25,659 bases of DNA from Melanopsichium pennsylvanicum (GCA_900208305.1 OAPG01000041.1:1-25659), one strand, 5' to 3'; positions 1 to 7,953 are shown, numbered from the stretch's first letter. Notes: generated from the sequence alone by a model not told the origin. Numbers and translations are program-made.

Positions 1-505
1 TAAAAAGTTCTTTTGTGATAGTAATAGTATCTAGTACTTCTTCTGAAATAATAAATAGAGTTATAATTCCTTTATTTCAAAAATCTTTAATAAATAAGAT
101 TTTGAACGTTATAACTCCCATTTGCGTGTTCTCGTACCCGTTGTGCTAGTGATTTACTTTGTCCGATATATGTATCCTTTGTTGGATCCTGCGAATGAAG
201 TAGGTAACAACCTGGTACTTTAGTACCAGTTGAAGAGCTTGATCTTACTACACTACGGAATAGTGAACTATTATCAGATCAGCTACTACTAGATAGAGGC
301 AGTGTAATACTATTTATAACAATACCTTCACAAATTGTAACCACTTTATCTGTAACTACTCCTTCTTTAAGCCCTAGAGCATAACTAATATTCTTAGAAG
401 TTGTCCTGTATTATTTGCAATTTCTTGCATTACAAAGAGACTTCGTTTGAATCGTTCATCTTGCTCTTTATTTGACTCTTTAAAGATTACGTTTGTGTAT
501 TTCAT
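1..505 (-). CDS. GIY-YIG homing endonuclease-like gene A, 5' part, frameshifted
   Basis: A minus-strand reading starting at the ATG at 505-503 runs off the left window edge. GIY-YIG enzymes are single-motif DNA nucleases that spread introns or themselves by cutting unoccupied alleles. The two signature blocks are visible: GCYLL near 212-200, and TYIGQS followed by an Arg-rich helix (LAQRVREH) near 174-125. About 95 residues precede the first block and form an N-terminal extension of unknown role. At least one frame change lies near 395-385 (TAG), and an in-frame TGA sits near 280. Both fit the frameshift pattern seen across the window, although TGA as Trp cannot be excluded. It is not inside any intron I can recognise, so it looks free-standing. 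Leucine codons in the readable frames are CTN. The class is fairly sure from the motifs; integrity is unknown. Confidence 0.6.
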
Positions 506-729
506 TGGTTAGTATATTTTATTTCGGTAGGATGTTCTAGTTAATTATACTTATTATCAGTATATTTCTGAATCATACAATAATTATATTCATTTATACA
601 TTAATATTCAACTATATTTTGTATAATATTTTTATACATTAAAAGTTAACATATATTATTATTTGCTTAAAAAGGCATAGTTTATTAAATAAGTATACCT
701 TCTTATACGAATGTGTTAATATTACTAAC
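506..729. other. AT-rich spacer between gene A and the cox2 fragment
   Basis: This is about 220 bases of AT-rich sequence with no open frame, tRNA or rRNA that I can support. The 5' half of cox2 should lie here if the gene were uninterrupted, but nothing coding for its membrane anchors or for the HQWYW block is present. It may therefore hold the 3' end of a cox2 intron or mark a rearrangement. I could not find a convincing group I P7 signature in it. Confidence 0.4.
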
Positions 730-1107
730 TGGTCATACGAGTACTCAGATTTCATTAATGAAGATGGAGAATCAATCGAGTTTGATTCCTACATGGTTCC
801 TGAAACAGATCTAGAGGATGGACAACTACGACTACTAGATGTAGATAATCGAGTTGTAGTACCAATCGATACACACATTCGATTTATTGTTACGACCTTA
901 TCCATGATTTCCCGTTCCATCTCTAGGACTTAAAATCGATGCGGTCGACTAAATCAAACATCTGTGCTTATCGAGCGTGAAGGAGTGTTCTACGGACAAT
1001 GTTCAGAGATCTGTGGAGTATATCACGGATTCATGCCTGTAGCTATTGAGGCCGTAACACCAGAGAAATACGGATTGATAGCCCCCCCTTCTCTTCTGAT
1101 CATTTAA
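730..1107 (+). CDS. cox2: Cytochrome c oxidase subunit 2, C-terminal part, frameshifted
   Basis: This encodes the copper-binding periplasm-facing domain of COX2, the subunit that takes electrons from cytochrome c. Similarity begins abruptly at WSYEYSDF (730-753) and runs through the acidic segment, [14 protein letters not shown] (about 903-945), LNQTSV, and the CuA motif [15 protein letters not shown] (993-1037), which keeps both Cys, the Glu, the His and the Met ligand. The reading ends at TAA 1105-1107 after a C-run of seven at 1082-1088. The first half of the protein (about 110 residues, two membrane helices and HQWY) is missing upstream. At least three frame changes are needed, near 895, 915 and 945, so no long open frame survives. 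I read these as sequencing errors because the amino-acid signal is otherwise unbroken. All Arg codons seen are CGN and Leu codons are CTN or TTG. Confidence 0.85.
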
Positions 1108-1150
1108 AAGTATCTTTGGTACTGGTAACTCAAATCTATTTATACTAAAA

Positions 1151-1993
1151 ATGGATTATATTCCGTGGAGTGATACTAACATGATGAAAACGAACCGTCT
1201 AGTACTTAATGATATGTATAATTTGAATTATAATTATACTAGTATTAAAATTGATTTTGATAAAAAAGGAAATTACTACACTACTTAAAGAACCTATAAA
1301 AATACTGGTATTACTTACTATGAAGTGTCTAAAAAGTAAATCCTTGTTAATAAAAGTACGCACAATACCTTTGCTCGATCTCAGTTTACTAATGAATCCG
1401 GGGTATATATTGTGCAACATAATCTATCTGAAGACGGGTAGTGCTACGGACTTTTAACGACGATTTGGTAATCACTACAGTTCTATTCGAGATCTTTATG
1501 ATAATGGTGAAAAAGAATTCAAATTCCATAAGACACTATTTGCAAACGTATCTATAATTAGAATTGTAAAATTGGTAAGACTACTAATAGCTACTACTAT
1601 TATTTTAGTCGCGCCAGCGCAGAATGGCATACAAATGGTAGCTTTAACAACGATAGCAAGCTATTCCATGTACTTCAACAATTTCAATTTCAATTTCAAT
1701 TTCAATTTACTCAGTATGAAGAACGTATGTATGAACAAGCAATTATTCATGCTGTGGGACGAATGTAGGACAAGAAGTATATTTTAATGTCAACTGGTAT
1801 TCTAGTAAATAATTTAAGAAGATCATAAGACATTCAAGCGATCACTCGTGATACTGATAAAGTGTATGATTTCTCTTCAATTCGACGAACAGGGCTACTA
1901 CTAAGTATTGAAAAACGAAATATTCAGACTTCTATAAATTATATGACTTACCATAAATCAGATCTTATTGGACAAAACAGGAATGGCTACTAG
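1151..1993 (+). CDS. GIY-YIG homing endonuclease-like gene B behind cox2, frameshifted
   Basis: The ATG at 1151 lies 43 bases after the cox2 stop, in the same orientation. Read through several frame changes, the product has an N-terminal stretch (MDYIPWSDTN onward), a GVYIVQHNLSEDG block near 1400-1438 (the GIY motif), and GSATDF..RRFGNHYSSIRD near 1437-1487, the usual continuation of the YIG motif. A Glu-containing helix (YEERMYEQAIIHAVG) lies near 1718-1762. The C-terminal segment SSIRRTGLLLSIEKRN near 1875-1922 resembles the NUMOD-type DNA-binding tail of such enzymes. The residues expected for YVG itself are lost at a frame break near 1435. A CAATTT microsatellite encodes a (QF)n run, and an 11-base GC cluster lies in frame. 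The palindrome boundary at 1893 falls inside this gene. The right arm carries only its last part, on the minus strand, at 25559-25659. Stop TAG 1991-1993. Confidence 0.6.
1611..1621 (+). repeat. 11-bp GC cluster, copy 1 (GCGCCAGCGCA)
   Basis: A GC-only hairpin core (GCGC-CA-GCGC) sits in AT-rich surroundings. The identical 11-mer recurs in rps3 and in rnl intron 2, so it is a dispersed short repeat rather than chance. Here it lies within the frame of GIY-YIG gene B. Confidence 0.8.
1679..1708 (+). repeat. CAATTT microsatellite, five units
   Basis: Five tandem CAATTT units encode a Gln-Phe repeat inside GIY-YIG gene B, between its catalytic core and the Glu-containing helix. Six-base units keep the frame, so expansion or contraction changes only repeat number. 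Confidence 0.9.
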
Positions 1994-2136
1994 TAGTTTA
2001 AATTAGACCAATTGAAAGCATTACGATTACTACTTTATATTTATAATCAGAAATTTATACTTATTATAAAACTACTAAATCATATTTCTAATTTCACCAT
2101 CTTATTAATCTAGGCTAATAAAATCAGATATTTTTA

Positions 2137-2168
2137 TTTAGTTTTAGTTTTTAGTTTTAGTTTTAGTT
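2137..2168. repeat. TTTTAG microsatellite, left arm
   Basis: About five TTTTAG units, one with an extra T. The right-arm copy has a shorter unit at a different place, which fits homopolymer miscalling. Confidence 0.85.
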
Positions 2169-2230
2169 GCGATACTTTAATAATAAATATAGCAGTACAG
2201 GGTATAAATTTTAGAAATCTATACATATTA

Positions 2231-2301
2231 TACTAGTATTCGGAATCGAACCGAAAATGTGAGAGTGGAAGTCCCAAGTTTTACCATTAAACTACACTAG
2301 C
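2231..2301 (-). tRNA. trnG: tRNA-Gly (anticodon UCC), left arm
   Basis: The cloverleaf is complete: 7-bp acceptor GCUAGUG/UACUAGU with G·U at both ends, D arm with GUUU/AAAC stem, anticodon stem UGGGA/UCUCA, loop CUUCCAC (anticodon UCC), and T arm UUCGG-UUCGAUU-CCGAA. It is identical in both arms. It lies after rps3 in the direction of transcription. Confidence 0.93.
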
Positions 2302-2765
2302 TTTATAATCTAATTATTTCTTTATTTATAATTCAGACTCCGCTCATTTAAAGACTATATAATAATTTATATCCCTATATAAAATGCGCGCGCTACTATA
2401 TTTATTACTGTTATAAAATCGAAAATAAAAACAAAAAAATAAGCGGCACAAATGCATTTATATAAAAAGAATCTTATATATATATGTGGACTTTTTACCT
2501 ATCCCCGTGCCGTTCCATTTTTATAGGCAGCGCTATGCGCCCGGGCGCGGGGTTTTTGTATAATTCTAATTCTATCAATATTGTACATTAAAAATAGAAT
2601 ACAGTCCACGCCAATAAAAATATTGAATTAATAGTCCGTATTATTAAAAATAAGAGAAAATTGTAGTTAATAGGCGTTATAAAAATCTTCAATTGGATGT
2701 TTTTTTATTCTACAAAAAACGAAGGGGAAGCGGTTAATTATCGATATTAAGTTAATTAACTATAT
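2302..2765. other. Intergenic region between rps3 and trnG, left arm
   Basis: Non-coding, AT-rich apart from a GC hairpin cluster at 2503-2552 and a GC run at 2385-2394 (GCGCGCGCTA). I see no open frame or tRNA. A PacI-like palindrome (TTAATTAA) lies near 2752. Confidence 0.7.
2503..2552. repeat. GC-rich double-hairpin-like element, left arm
   Basis: A 50-base GC cluster. The outer CCCCG pairs with CGGGG, TGCC with GGCA, and a GCGC-TAT-GCGC hairpin lies inside, around a CCATTTTTATAG segment. It resembles the double-hairpin elements known from chytrid-grade fungal mitochondria. The words TATCCC(C)GTGCC and CCATTTTTATAG recur at 4455 and, inverted, at 5902. Confidence 0.6.
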
Positions 2766-3587
2766 TTAAGATCGTTGACAGATCCAAACTTTTACAGTAA
2801 AAGCACCTAGTTCATTTTTAGTTGTAAATTTACTGTAATCAATAAAGGCTTGTGACAGTGTAATATTATTAGGAGAACGTTGGAAAGAACCAATTAGACA
2901 AGATTTAACAGTAATACGTGGAATTACTGGTTTCAGTAACTAGTCGTCCTGAAACTTGTACTTTAATACCACTAATATGTGCTGGTAGATTCGTTTTATG
3001 TAGACTTGGATTAGTTAGAATAGCTTCTTGGAAATCCATGAAAGTATTACTTGGTGCATTGTAAGCAAGATATTGACTTAGAATATCGCTATTTAGATAT
3101 GGATAATATAGTCGAGTAGCAATAACATTTACTTCTTTTTTGATATAGTTGAGCAAGTGTAGTGCTTAGTTCTGCAAAGTTTTTTCGGAATGATCCGTCT
3201 GTAACTTCATTATTAGAGGAAATTTTACTGTTAGAAGCAGTATAATAAAAAAATGGAATAGTAACTTTACTATTAGTATGACTAAAGTTCGGTTTACTGA
3301 TAATAAAATAAGAAGTAGATACATTACTACTTACACCTAGCCGATTAGTATTTGTATTTTTTTTTCTTTGTTGTATTATTTAGTGTACCAAAGTAAGCAT
3401 TAATGATACAAATAGCACTATTATTTAGTGATGTATTTCCAGATAGAGTTGAACCTAGTCCTGGAGATTGTTTACTAAATGAATGCGCTGGCGCCACTCC
3501 ATAATTATTCATTTGCATTTGTGGTTGTTGTAGACGTCCACTACTTTTTAGGTAAACATTAGGAATTGTTGGCATAATAATATTCAT
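2766..3587 (-). CDS. rps3: Ribosomal protein S3, mitochondrial, left arm, frameshifted
   Basis: Fungal mitochondrial uS3 (the VAR1/RPS3 family) belongs to the small ribosomal subunit head. Read across frame breaks, the product is about 275 residues. An Asn/Ser-rich N-terminal half comes first. It is followed by RLYYPYLNSDILSQYLAYNA and the conserved C-terminal signature: ISGIKVQVSGRL, then PRITVKSCLIGSF, then TTKNELGAFTVKVWI near the end. The stop is TAA at 2768-2766. I chose ATG 3587, but an in-frame ATG at 3608 would add seven residues. In this arm the frame breaks at a 9-A run (about 3358-3367), at a 6-A run near 3138-3143 and at an extra C near 2928. The right arm is correct at the last two. 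A GCGCCAGCGCA cluster lies in frame (3484-3494). All of about 25 Leu codons are CTN. Identity is secure; intactness depends on resequencing. Confidence 0.88.
3484..3494 (-). repeat. 11-bp GC cluster inside rps3, left arm
   Basis: Reverse complement of GCGCCAGCGCA, identical to the copies at 1611 and 10180. In frame it contributes Ala-Pro-Ala to the S3 N-terminal region, so the protein tolerates the insertion. Confidence 0.8.
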
Positions 3588-3608
3588 TTTTATTCTTAAA
3601 ATGCGCAC

Positions 3609-4065
3609 TAGGCGCGAGTAAAGAAATGCTATGTATAAAATGATTTTTCACTAGGGGAAAACGAGAATAGAATTAATATTATCACTTTATAAGCCCTACA
3701 TTTTTCTTGCCGTTATAAATTTTCATTACAACTTTTAGTGGTACTATTTCTATTCGATTTAGTAAAAAGAAAAAGGGGTACAATAACCAGAAAGGAGGAA
3801 GTATTTACTATTTTTAGTTCCCGTTATAATAAATTATAATCCTTTTTTGCGTCACTAAAATCGTAGATTTTATTTTATATACTATTTTTTGTGCTAATAT
3901 AATATCGGATCTATTTTCTAAGGCGCGTCCCATAATACTCTTCAATTTGAATGGTACTTTTTATTCACCGTATATACTTTAACATCATCACTATTCTATA
4001 GTGTGTACTGTATTAACATCGTTTTCATTTATAGTATTAGATTATACTGTTAAACTATGAAAATA
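3609..4065. other. Intergenic region between trnN and rps3, left arm
   Basis: About 450 bases of AT-rich DNA with a small GC patch at 3921-3930. No tRNA, rRNA or coding signal is seen. It presumably holds the rps3 leader, since transcription runs from trnN toward rps3. Confidence 0.6.
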
Positions 4066-4137
4066 AGGCACTAGAAAGAATCGAACTTTCGTTGAACGTA
4101 TTAACAGTACGCCACATTACCACTATGTTATAGTACC
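4066..4137 (-). tRNA. trnN: tRNA-Asn (anticodon GUU), left arm
   Basis: Acceptor GGUACUA/UAGUGCC, D stem ACAU/AUGU with a GUGG loop, anticodon stem GCGUA/UACGU, loop CUGUUAA (anticodon GUU), T arm GAAAG-UUCGAUU-CUUUC. All stems close; one G·U in the acceptor. Confidence 0.92.
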
Positions 4138-4535
4138 GGACTATTAAAATATTTATACCGCTCCTACTATCCTATACAACTATAATAAATATAAGTAGAG
4201 TGCAAGGGTAAAATGAATTATTCATGGTTACCATCCATAAACTAAAAAGAATATCCCTGATAAGGTTTATCACTTATATATTTTATAAGTTCTTATTTTA
4301 CTTTAGCTATCACCCACCGGAATATGTTTAAGTACGTAGTATTTACTAGCAATAAATTTAGAATATTTACAGTAGCATCAACACTCTTTTATTAGGTTAT
4401 TTTTCGTTTTTTTTATTAAGCTTTTTCATAAATTCTCGAAAATGAAAATCTTTTTATCCCGTGCCTTAGAAAATATCGAGATATTTTAGTAGCAGCACAG
4501 ATATAATATCTTATCTTCTTTACTATTTTATATAG
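4138..4535. other. Intergenic region between gene C and trnN, left arm
   Basis: Non-coding, with a run of small hairpins at 4213-4290 and a perfect inverted repeat AAAATATC-GA-GATATTTT at about 4472-4489. TATCCCGTGCC at 4455 is shared with the GC element at 2500. No tRNA found. Confidence 0.6.
4213..4290. other. Array of four small palindromes, left arm
   Basis: In 78 bases: ATGAATTATTCAT (4213-4225), ATGGTTACCAT (4224-4234), GATAA-GGT-TTATC (4259-4271) and a 7-bp stem ACTTATA/TATAAGT with a 5-base loop (4272-4290). The function is unknown. It could be an RNA-processing structure upstream of trnN. Confidence 0.6.
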
Positions 4536-5309
4536 GTGTTTATGATAGAGCCTCCGGCGGTATTACGATACATACCCTCCACGACTAATAACTAGAGCTA
4601 CCCACTTATAATAATGATCAAGAATACTATCCAGTGTTTTATGACTAGTACAAATTTGTATTATAGTATAAGTAGAATTTTATAGCCGGTATACATAAAC
4701 CTTCTTACCAAATAGAACTTTGATCATCTCTCCTACTTTAGGACCCTTGATTAGAAGCGGACTATAATTAAAAAAGGATATATAGCTCGATAACTATTAG
4801 AAAGAGATCAATACTAATAGAATTTTCTTGTAGATGTTGTAGATTTTCTCATCTACAATCCAAAGTGCAACACGACTAGGTTATTAGTTGAAATGTTAAT
4901 TAGAAAATATTTAGTAGTTTTTACTTTACCTCGGACATGTTGATAAACTCGGTTTCCAATATGAACTGATTGACCAATATAAGCAGTAGGTTCGTCAAAA
5001 GTACCTAGACCATAACAACCAATAACACCTGTTTTTTTATAAATAGAACCGGCAAAAAAAAAGAAAATATATGTAACATATTTACATTTACTATGTGGAA
5101 TCGATAGATGAAGAGTCTTTTTATTGTTATCTTATCCATTTATTTACACAGAGCTAGTATATCTTACATAATTTTATCTGACGTCCTTCCAGTGAAAGTA
5201 TTTGTTTAAGACTTTGTATTGTAACTGGTTTGTTTGTATTGTTCTTAAAGATTTCTTTTGCAATACAATCCCGTTGATACAGATCCTTAATAAACTCTTT
5301 AGATACTTC
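4536..5309 (-). CDS. GIY-YIG homing endonuclease-like gene C, left arm, broken
   Basis: The translation is described from the cleaner right-arm copy. The N-terminal part reads EVSKEFIKDLYQRDCIAKEI and continues with NNTNKPVTIQSLKQILSLEG. After a stop-rich gap of about 120 bases comes the nuclease core: GCYGLGTFDEPTAYIGQS followed by VHIGNRVYQHVRGK. This matches GIY (here GCYG) and YIG with the downstream Arg helix. The left copy of the core lies at about 4930-5045. Further on, KVLFGKKVYVYR and ILDHYYKWVALVISRGG may be the C-terminal DNA-binding part. Several frame changes and stops interrupt it in both arms. It lies between the tRNA-like element and trnN, outside any recognised intron. It is either a decayed free-standing HEG or an intact gene hidden by sequencing error. 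Ends are approximate. Confidence 0.5.
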
Positions 5310-5526
5310 TTTTATTTACTATTACTTTTATACAGTACTGCACTATTGCTAGTTAGCATAACCCGTTTTTTTCATTAAGTTGAATTATTTAATTACACAA
5401 GTACGGGCCGGTCCAGACTATTATATTAATTTATTATGGTCAACACTCGCTGATGAACAGATGTTGAATACTCGTCCCCGCCGATAGGTAAATATTTTCT
5501 TTTTAAGGGTGCTTTCAATTATAACA

Positions 5527-5598
5527 GGAAAGATAAAGATTCGAACTTTATAGTAAATTACTAAATTTACAGTATACCGCAATGTTATATAATAGATA
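5527..5598 (-). tRNA. Degenerate tRNA-like element, left arm, identity uncertain
   Basis: A canonical T arm (UAAAG-UUCGAAU-CUUUA) is followed by an acceptor-like 3' strand. The expected 5' acceptor strand is absent: a UAUUAUA-like sequence stands where GGAAAGA would be needed. The D arm is weak, and the anticodon region GUAAAUUUAGUAAUUUAC has a 6- or 8-base loop. UAG would suggest tRNA-Leu, but U at position 37 is atypical. It could be a pseudogene, a tRNA repaired by 5' editing, or a tRNA blurred by errors. Confidence 0.3.
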
Positions 5599-5714
5599 GG
5601 GGATAATAATATTGACCCACTAACCAGTATTATAGTTGAAGTTGAAAAGAAATGGAACAATAATAAGTTGAAGGAGTATATTAAGTAAAAATACTACTTT
5701 AAACATGTGTAATT

Positions 5715-5787
5715 TCAGACTGGAAAGACTTGAACTTTCGACTATCACTCCAAAGTGATCGCCCTGAACCATTAGGCCATCAATCTG
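5715..5787 (-). tRNA. trnP: tRNA-Pro (anticodon UGG), left arm, loop one base short
   Basis: Acceptor CAGAUUG/CAGUCUG (one U·G), T arm GAAAG/CUUUC, anticodon stem AUCAC/GUGAU. The loop reads UUUGGA, six bases, one G fewer than the right arm. The missing base lies in a G run and is most likely an error. It lies directly downstream of rnl. Confidence 0.85.
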
Positions 5788-6099
5788 TTAAAGCTAGCTT
5801 TAAGATTGCAGCATATATATATTACTAACAATCAGTATAAATATTGCCTATCCTATTTTGCGCTTGCGCGCGGATATTTTCATTTTCTAGGGCACCGAAG
5901 GCTATAAAAATGGCATACTAAAATGGGTATAGAAAATCGAATAATTTATTATAAAAAGAAATTCAATTCTTTTCTTTTTTAGGATAGTGGTACTAAATTT
6001 TACATTACATAAATTTATAAGCCCACAGTAATTACATTTTATTAATCGGCTGTTCCCCTCCGGGGAACCGGGAATAGTAGACAATGTTTTACGATTAAG
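5788..6099. other. Intergenic region between rnl and trnP, left arm
   Basis: AT-rich with three GC hairpins: GCGCTTGCGCGC (5860-5871), a GGCACCGAAGGC block ending in an inverted CCATTTTTATAG (5902-5913), and TTCCCC-TCC-GGGGAA (6053-6067). No gene seen. Confidence 0.6.
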
Positions 6100-6464
6100 T
6101 AAATCAATAAATTAGTAGTACTAAACTGAATATATTACTATACTTACATTTGTACCCTATACGTATTTGATGCACATAACTTTATAGAATATAATATAGT
6201 TTTTAAGCTAAGTTATATAAGATATGTGATAAAATACGAAGAAGTAGTCTACTTCTTATTTCTTGTAATCTAATAAGGTGTGCTTCGTGCTTAAGATGCT
6301 TTCAGCGCTTATCTGTCATGATTGTGGCTACCCTACGGTGCCATATCTAAAAATAGACTTAACAATAGGTACACCATGGAATCATCCCCAGCGGTCCTTT
6401 CGTACTAACCGGAGGTCCTTAATCGATTACTTTTTCCTTCAGAAGATAGGGACCATACTGACTC

Positions 6465-7953
6465 CTAATACATAAATATACTAATTTGCTTATTTATGGT
6501 ATGGCCTATTTAATGTTATTGTAATATAGTTATATATTACTTCTAATTATTTCTAATTAGTTCGGACTATATCTTATCTAATATCCTTCTTAAGATGGAA
6601 ACACATAGTCTCTGAGGATCCTACTAATTTAATCTAGATTAAATATTGGTTTCCTGCTGATTGCCTAATTTCTTAGATTCTTACTGAATATTATCTAGTA
6701 CTAAGAACTTTAAAGGTGTTCCAGCATACAGTTTCCTTACGACGCGAGTCTTATCTTCTGTTTTTGTTTTATTTATTTATTTATTTAACAGCGGTAGGGG
6801 ACATAATTTATACACCTATTTAAGTTTATGGTTACAGAATAGTTTCCCTTGATAAACTTGATTATATTTTCGTACTCGTTTTAGGTGAGTACGACTGATG
6901 CTATATTTCATTTCACAATCTTTTACAGTGTTTTCATAACTAATAAGCTCTTTAGTATTTGCGTTATAAACCCAAATACCTCGAGATCGATTATTTGAAA
7001 CTTCTAGTTCTGTATTTACATTTACAGAATTTAGAATTAGATTACTAGTTAGAGGTTCAGCTGAAAAGTAGAATTTGTGTTGTGATGTAACCCAAACCAT
7101 TTGATTATCAAAATGCCCTTTCAGAGTATCATACTGAATAGTATAATGTGAGTTATCCATACTAGTAATTCCAATTCGACTGGTTTCTTTAAGTCCAAAT
7201 AGAACTTTTTCAGTATTAGGAATAATAGCTTTATTTTTATCAATTTCATATTGATAAAACATAGTACTAATTTTCATTCGATCTTCTTCAGACTTCATAG
7301 TTCCACTATTACTTGATACCATAAGACTACGATTTAGTGTAGGATTTAGCATCATCCAGAGTTGTTCCCAACCTTGAATAGTTGCTTTATCTAGTTTACT
7401 ACTAATATTATATTGAGGGATTAGTAGTGTAAAATTATCAATTCCATAAGTAAAAATAGCTGATGCTAGATCTTTACTTACTTTACTACTATTACCTTCT
7501 AGACTAGCCTTAACACGTCCTGGCATAAAGTACTCTGTTCGTCGACCCTTATTAGTAAAGAATCGTAGAGCAGAACCAACGTAAAACATACCAGTAGTTT
7601 TACACCAAAGTACGTAAACACCACCTTTATTAGCAAGTTCTTGTTGAGCTTTAGCTTTATCTGTATTAAGATTATAAACCTTAATATCAGGGTGTAGTGA
7701 ATAACGTTCTTGGATATTCTTAATTCGTTGAATTAGAGATGTAAAAAGAATAGGATATTTAGCAATAGTTGTAATTGGAATAAAGAAGTCTGACGAATTA
7801 AAATAAATTCGTTTCATAATTTTAATAAGTGCTGTTGTCATGATGTGAATTGAAATTAAAAGAGATGTATCCTAATTACTATGCTTGCTGTTAAATAATA
7901 ATTTGAATTAACCTAGTGCATAAGTTGGGAAATAAATTAATTAATTAAATTTC
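6465..7953 (-). mobile_element. Group I intron 4 of rnl (about E. coli 2593), left arm
   Basis: Exon ACGACGU joins GAGUCAGUAUGG, the position of the I-CreI intron in algae. The only matching guide, GCGUCGU (seven pairs, last one U·G), lies at 6745-6739, after the endonuclease gene. The whole catalytic core is compressed into the last 280 bases: AGCAGGAAACC, CTCAGAGACTATGTG and AGATATAGTCC. The gene is thus carried in a P1 loop of about 1.2 kb. Confidence 0.85.
6816..7841 (-). CDS. GIY-YIG homing endonuclease of rnl intron 4, left arm
   Basis: 341 residues, intact. The GIY-YIG domain spans about residues 72-175: GGVYVLW (GVY 74-76), FYVGSALRF (YVG 87-89) with Arg93 in the expected catalytic position, and Glu160 in GWEQLWMMLNPTLN as the metal-binding acid. 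NRSLMVSSNSGTMKSEEDRMK follows, as in many intron-encoded members. Residues 288-327 (GIWVYNANTKELISYENTVK onward) form a NUMOD1-like DNA-binding tail. The first 70 residues have no motif I know. The gene is followed by the guide sequence 71 bases after its stop, so it sits wholly in the P1 loop. About 28 Leu codons are all CTN and Arg codons all CGN. Probably active. Confidence 0.92.
   Translation of the reverse strand: MTTALIKIMKRIYFNSSDFFIPITTIAKYPILFTSLIQRIKNIQERYSLHPDIKVYNLNTDKAKAQQELANKGGVYVLWCKTTGMFYVGSALRFFTNKGRRTEYFMPGRVKASLEGNSSKVSKDLASAIFTYGIDNFTLLIPQYNISSKLDKATIQGWEQLWMMLNPTLNRSLMVSSNSGTMKSEEDRMKISTMFYQYEIDKNKAIIPNTEKVLFGLKETSRIGITSMDNSHYTIQYDTLKGHFDNQMVWVTSQHKFYFSAEPLTSNLILNSVNVNTELEVSNNRSRGIWVYNANTKELISYENTVKDCEMKYSISRTHLKRVRKYNQVYQGKLFCNHKLK

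Noticed and set aside
385..400. TAG reassigned to leucine (as in some chytrids)
   Set aside because: The in-frame TAG in gene A sits at a frame change, and TAG ends the intact intron-3 and intron-4 endonucleases at the expected length.
730..1107. Nuclear copy of mitochondrial DNA (NUMT) as the reason for frameshifts
   Set aside because: Errors are concentrated in homopolymers and differ between arms, while endonuclease genes a few kilobases away are intact; raw sequencing error explains this more simply.
1199..1420. 73-residue minus-strand and 68-residue plus-strand frames in the region behind cox2
   Set aside because: Both overlap GIY-YIG gene B in other frames and show no family features.
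5421..6084. Two minus-strand frames of 79 and 60 residues
   Set aside because: They run through the tRNA-like element and GC hairpins of the spacer; no mirror frame of the same length exists in the other arm.
6278..6475. 65-residue open frame on the plus strand (and its mirror at 21100-21297)
   Set aside because: It is the antisense of rnl exon 5, including the sarcin-ricin loop; no protein signal.
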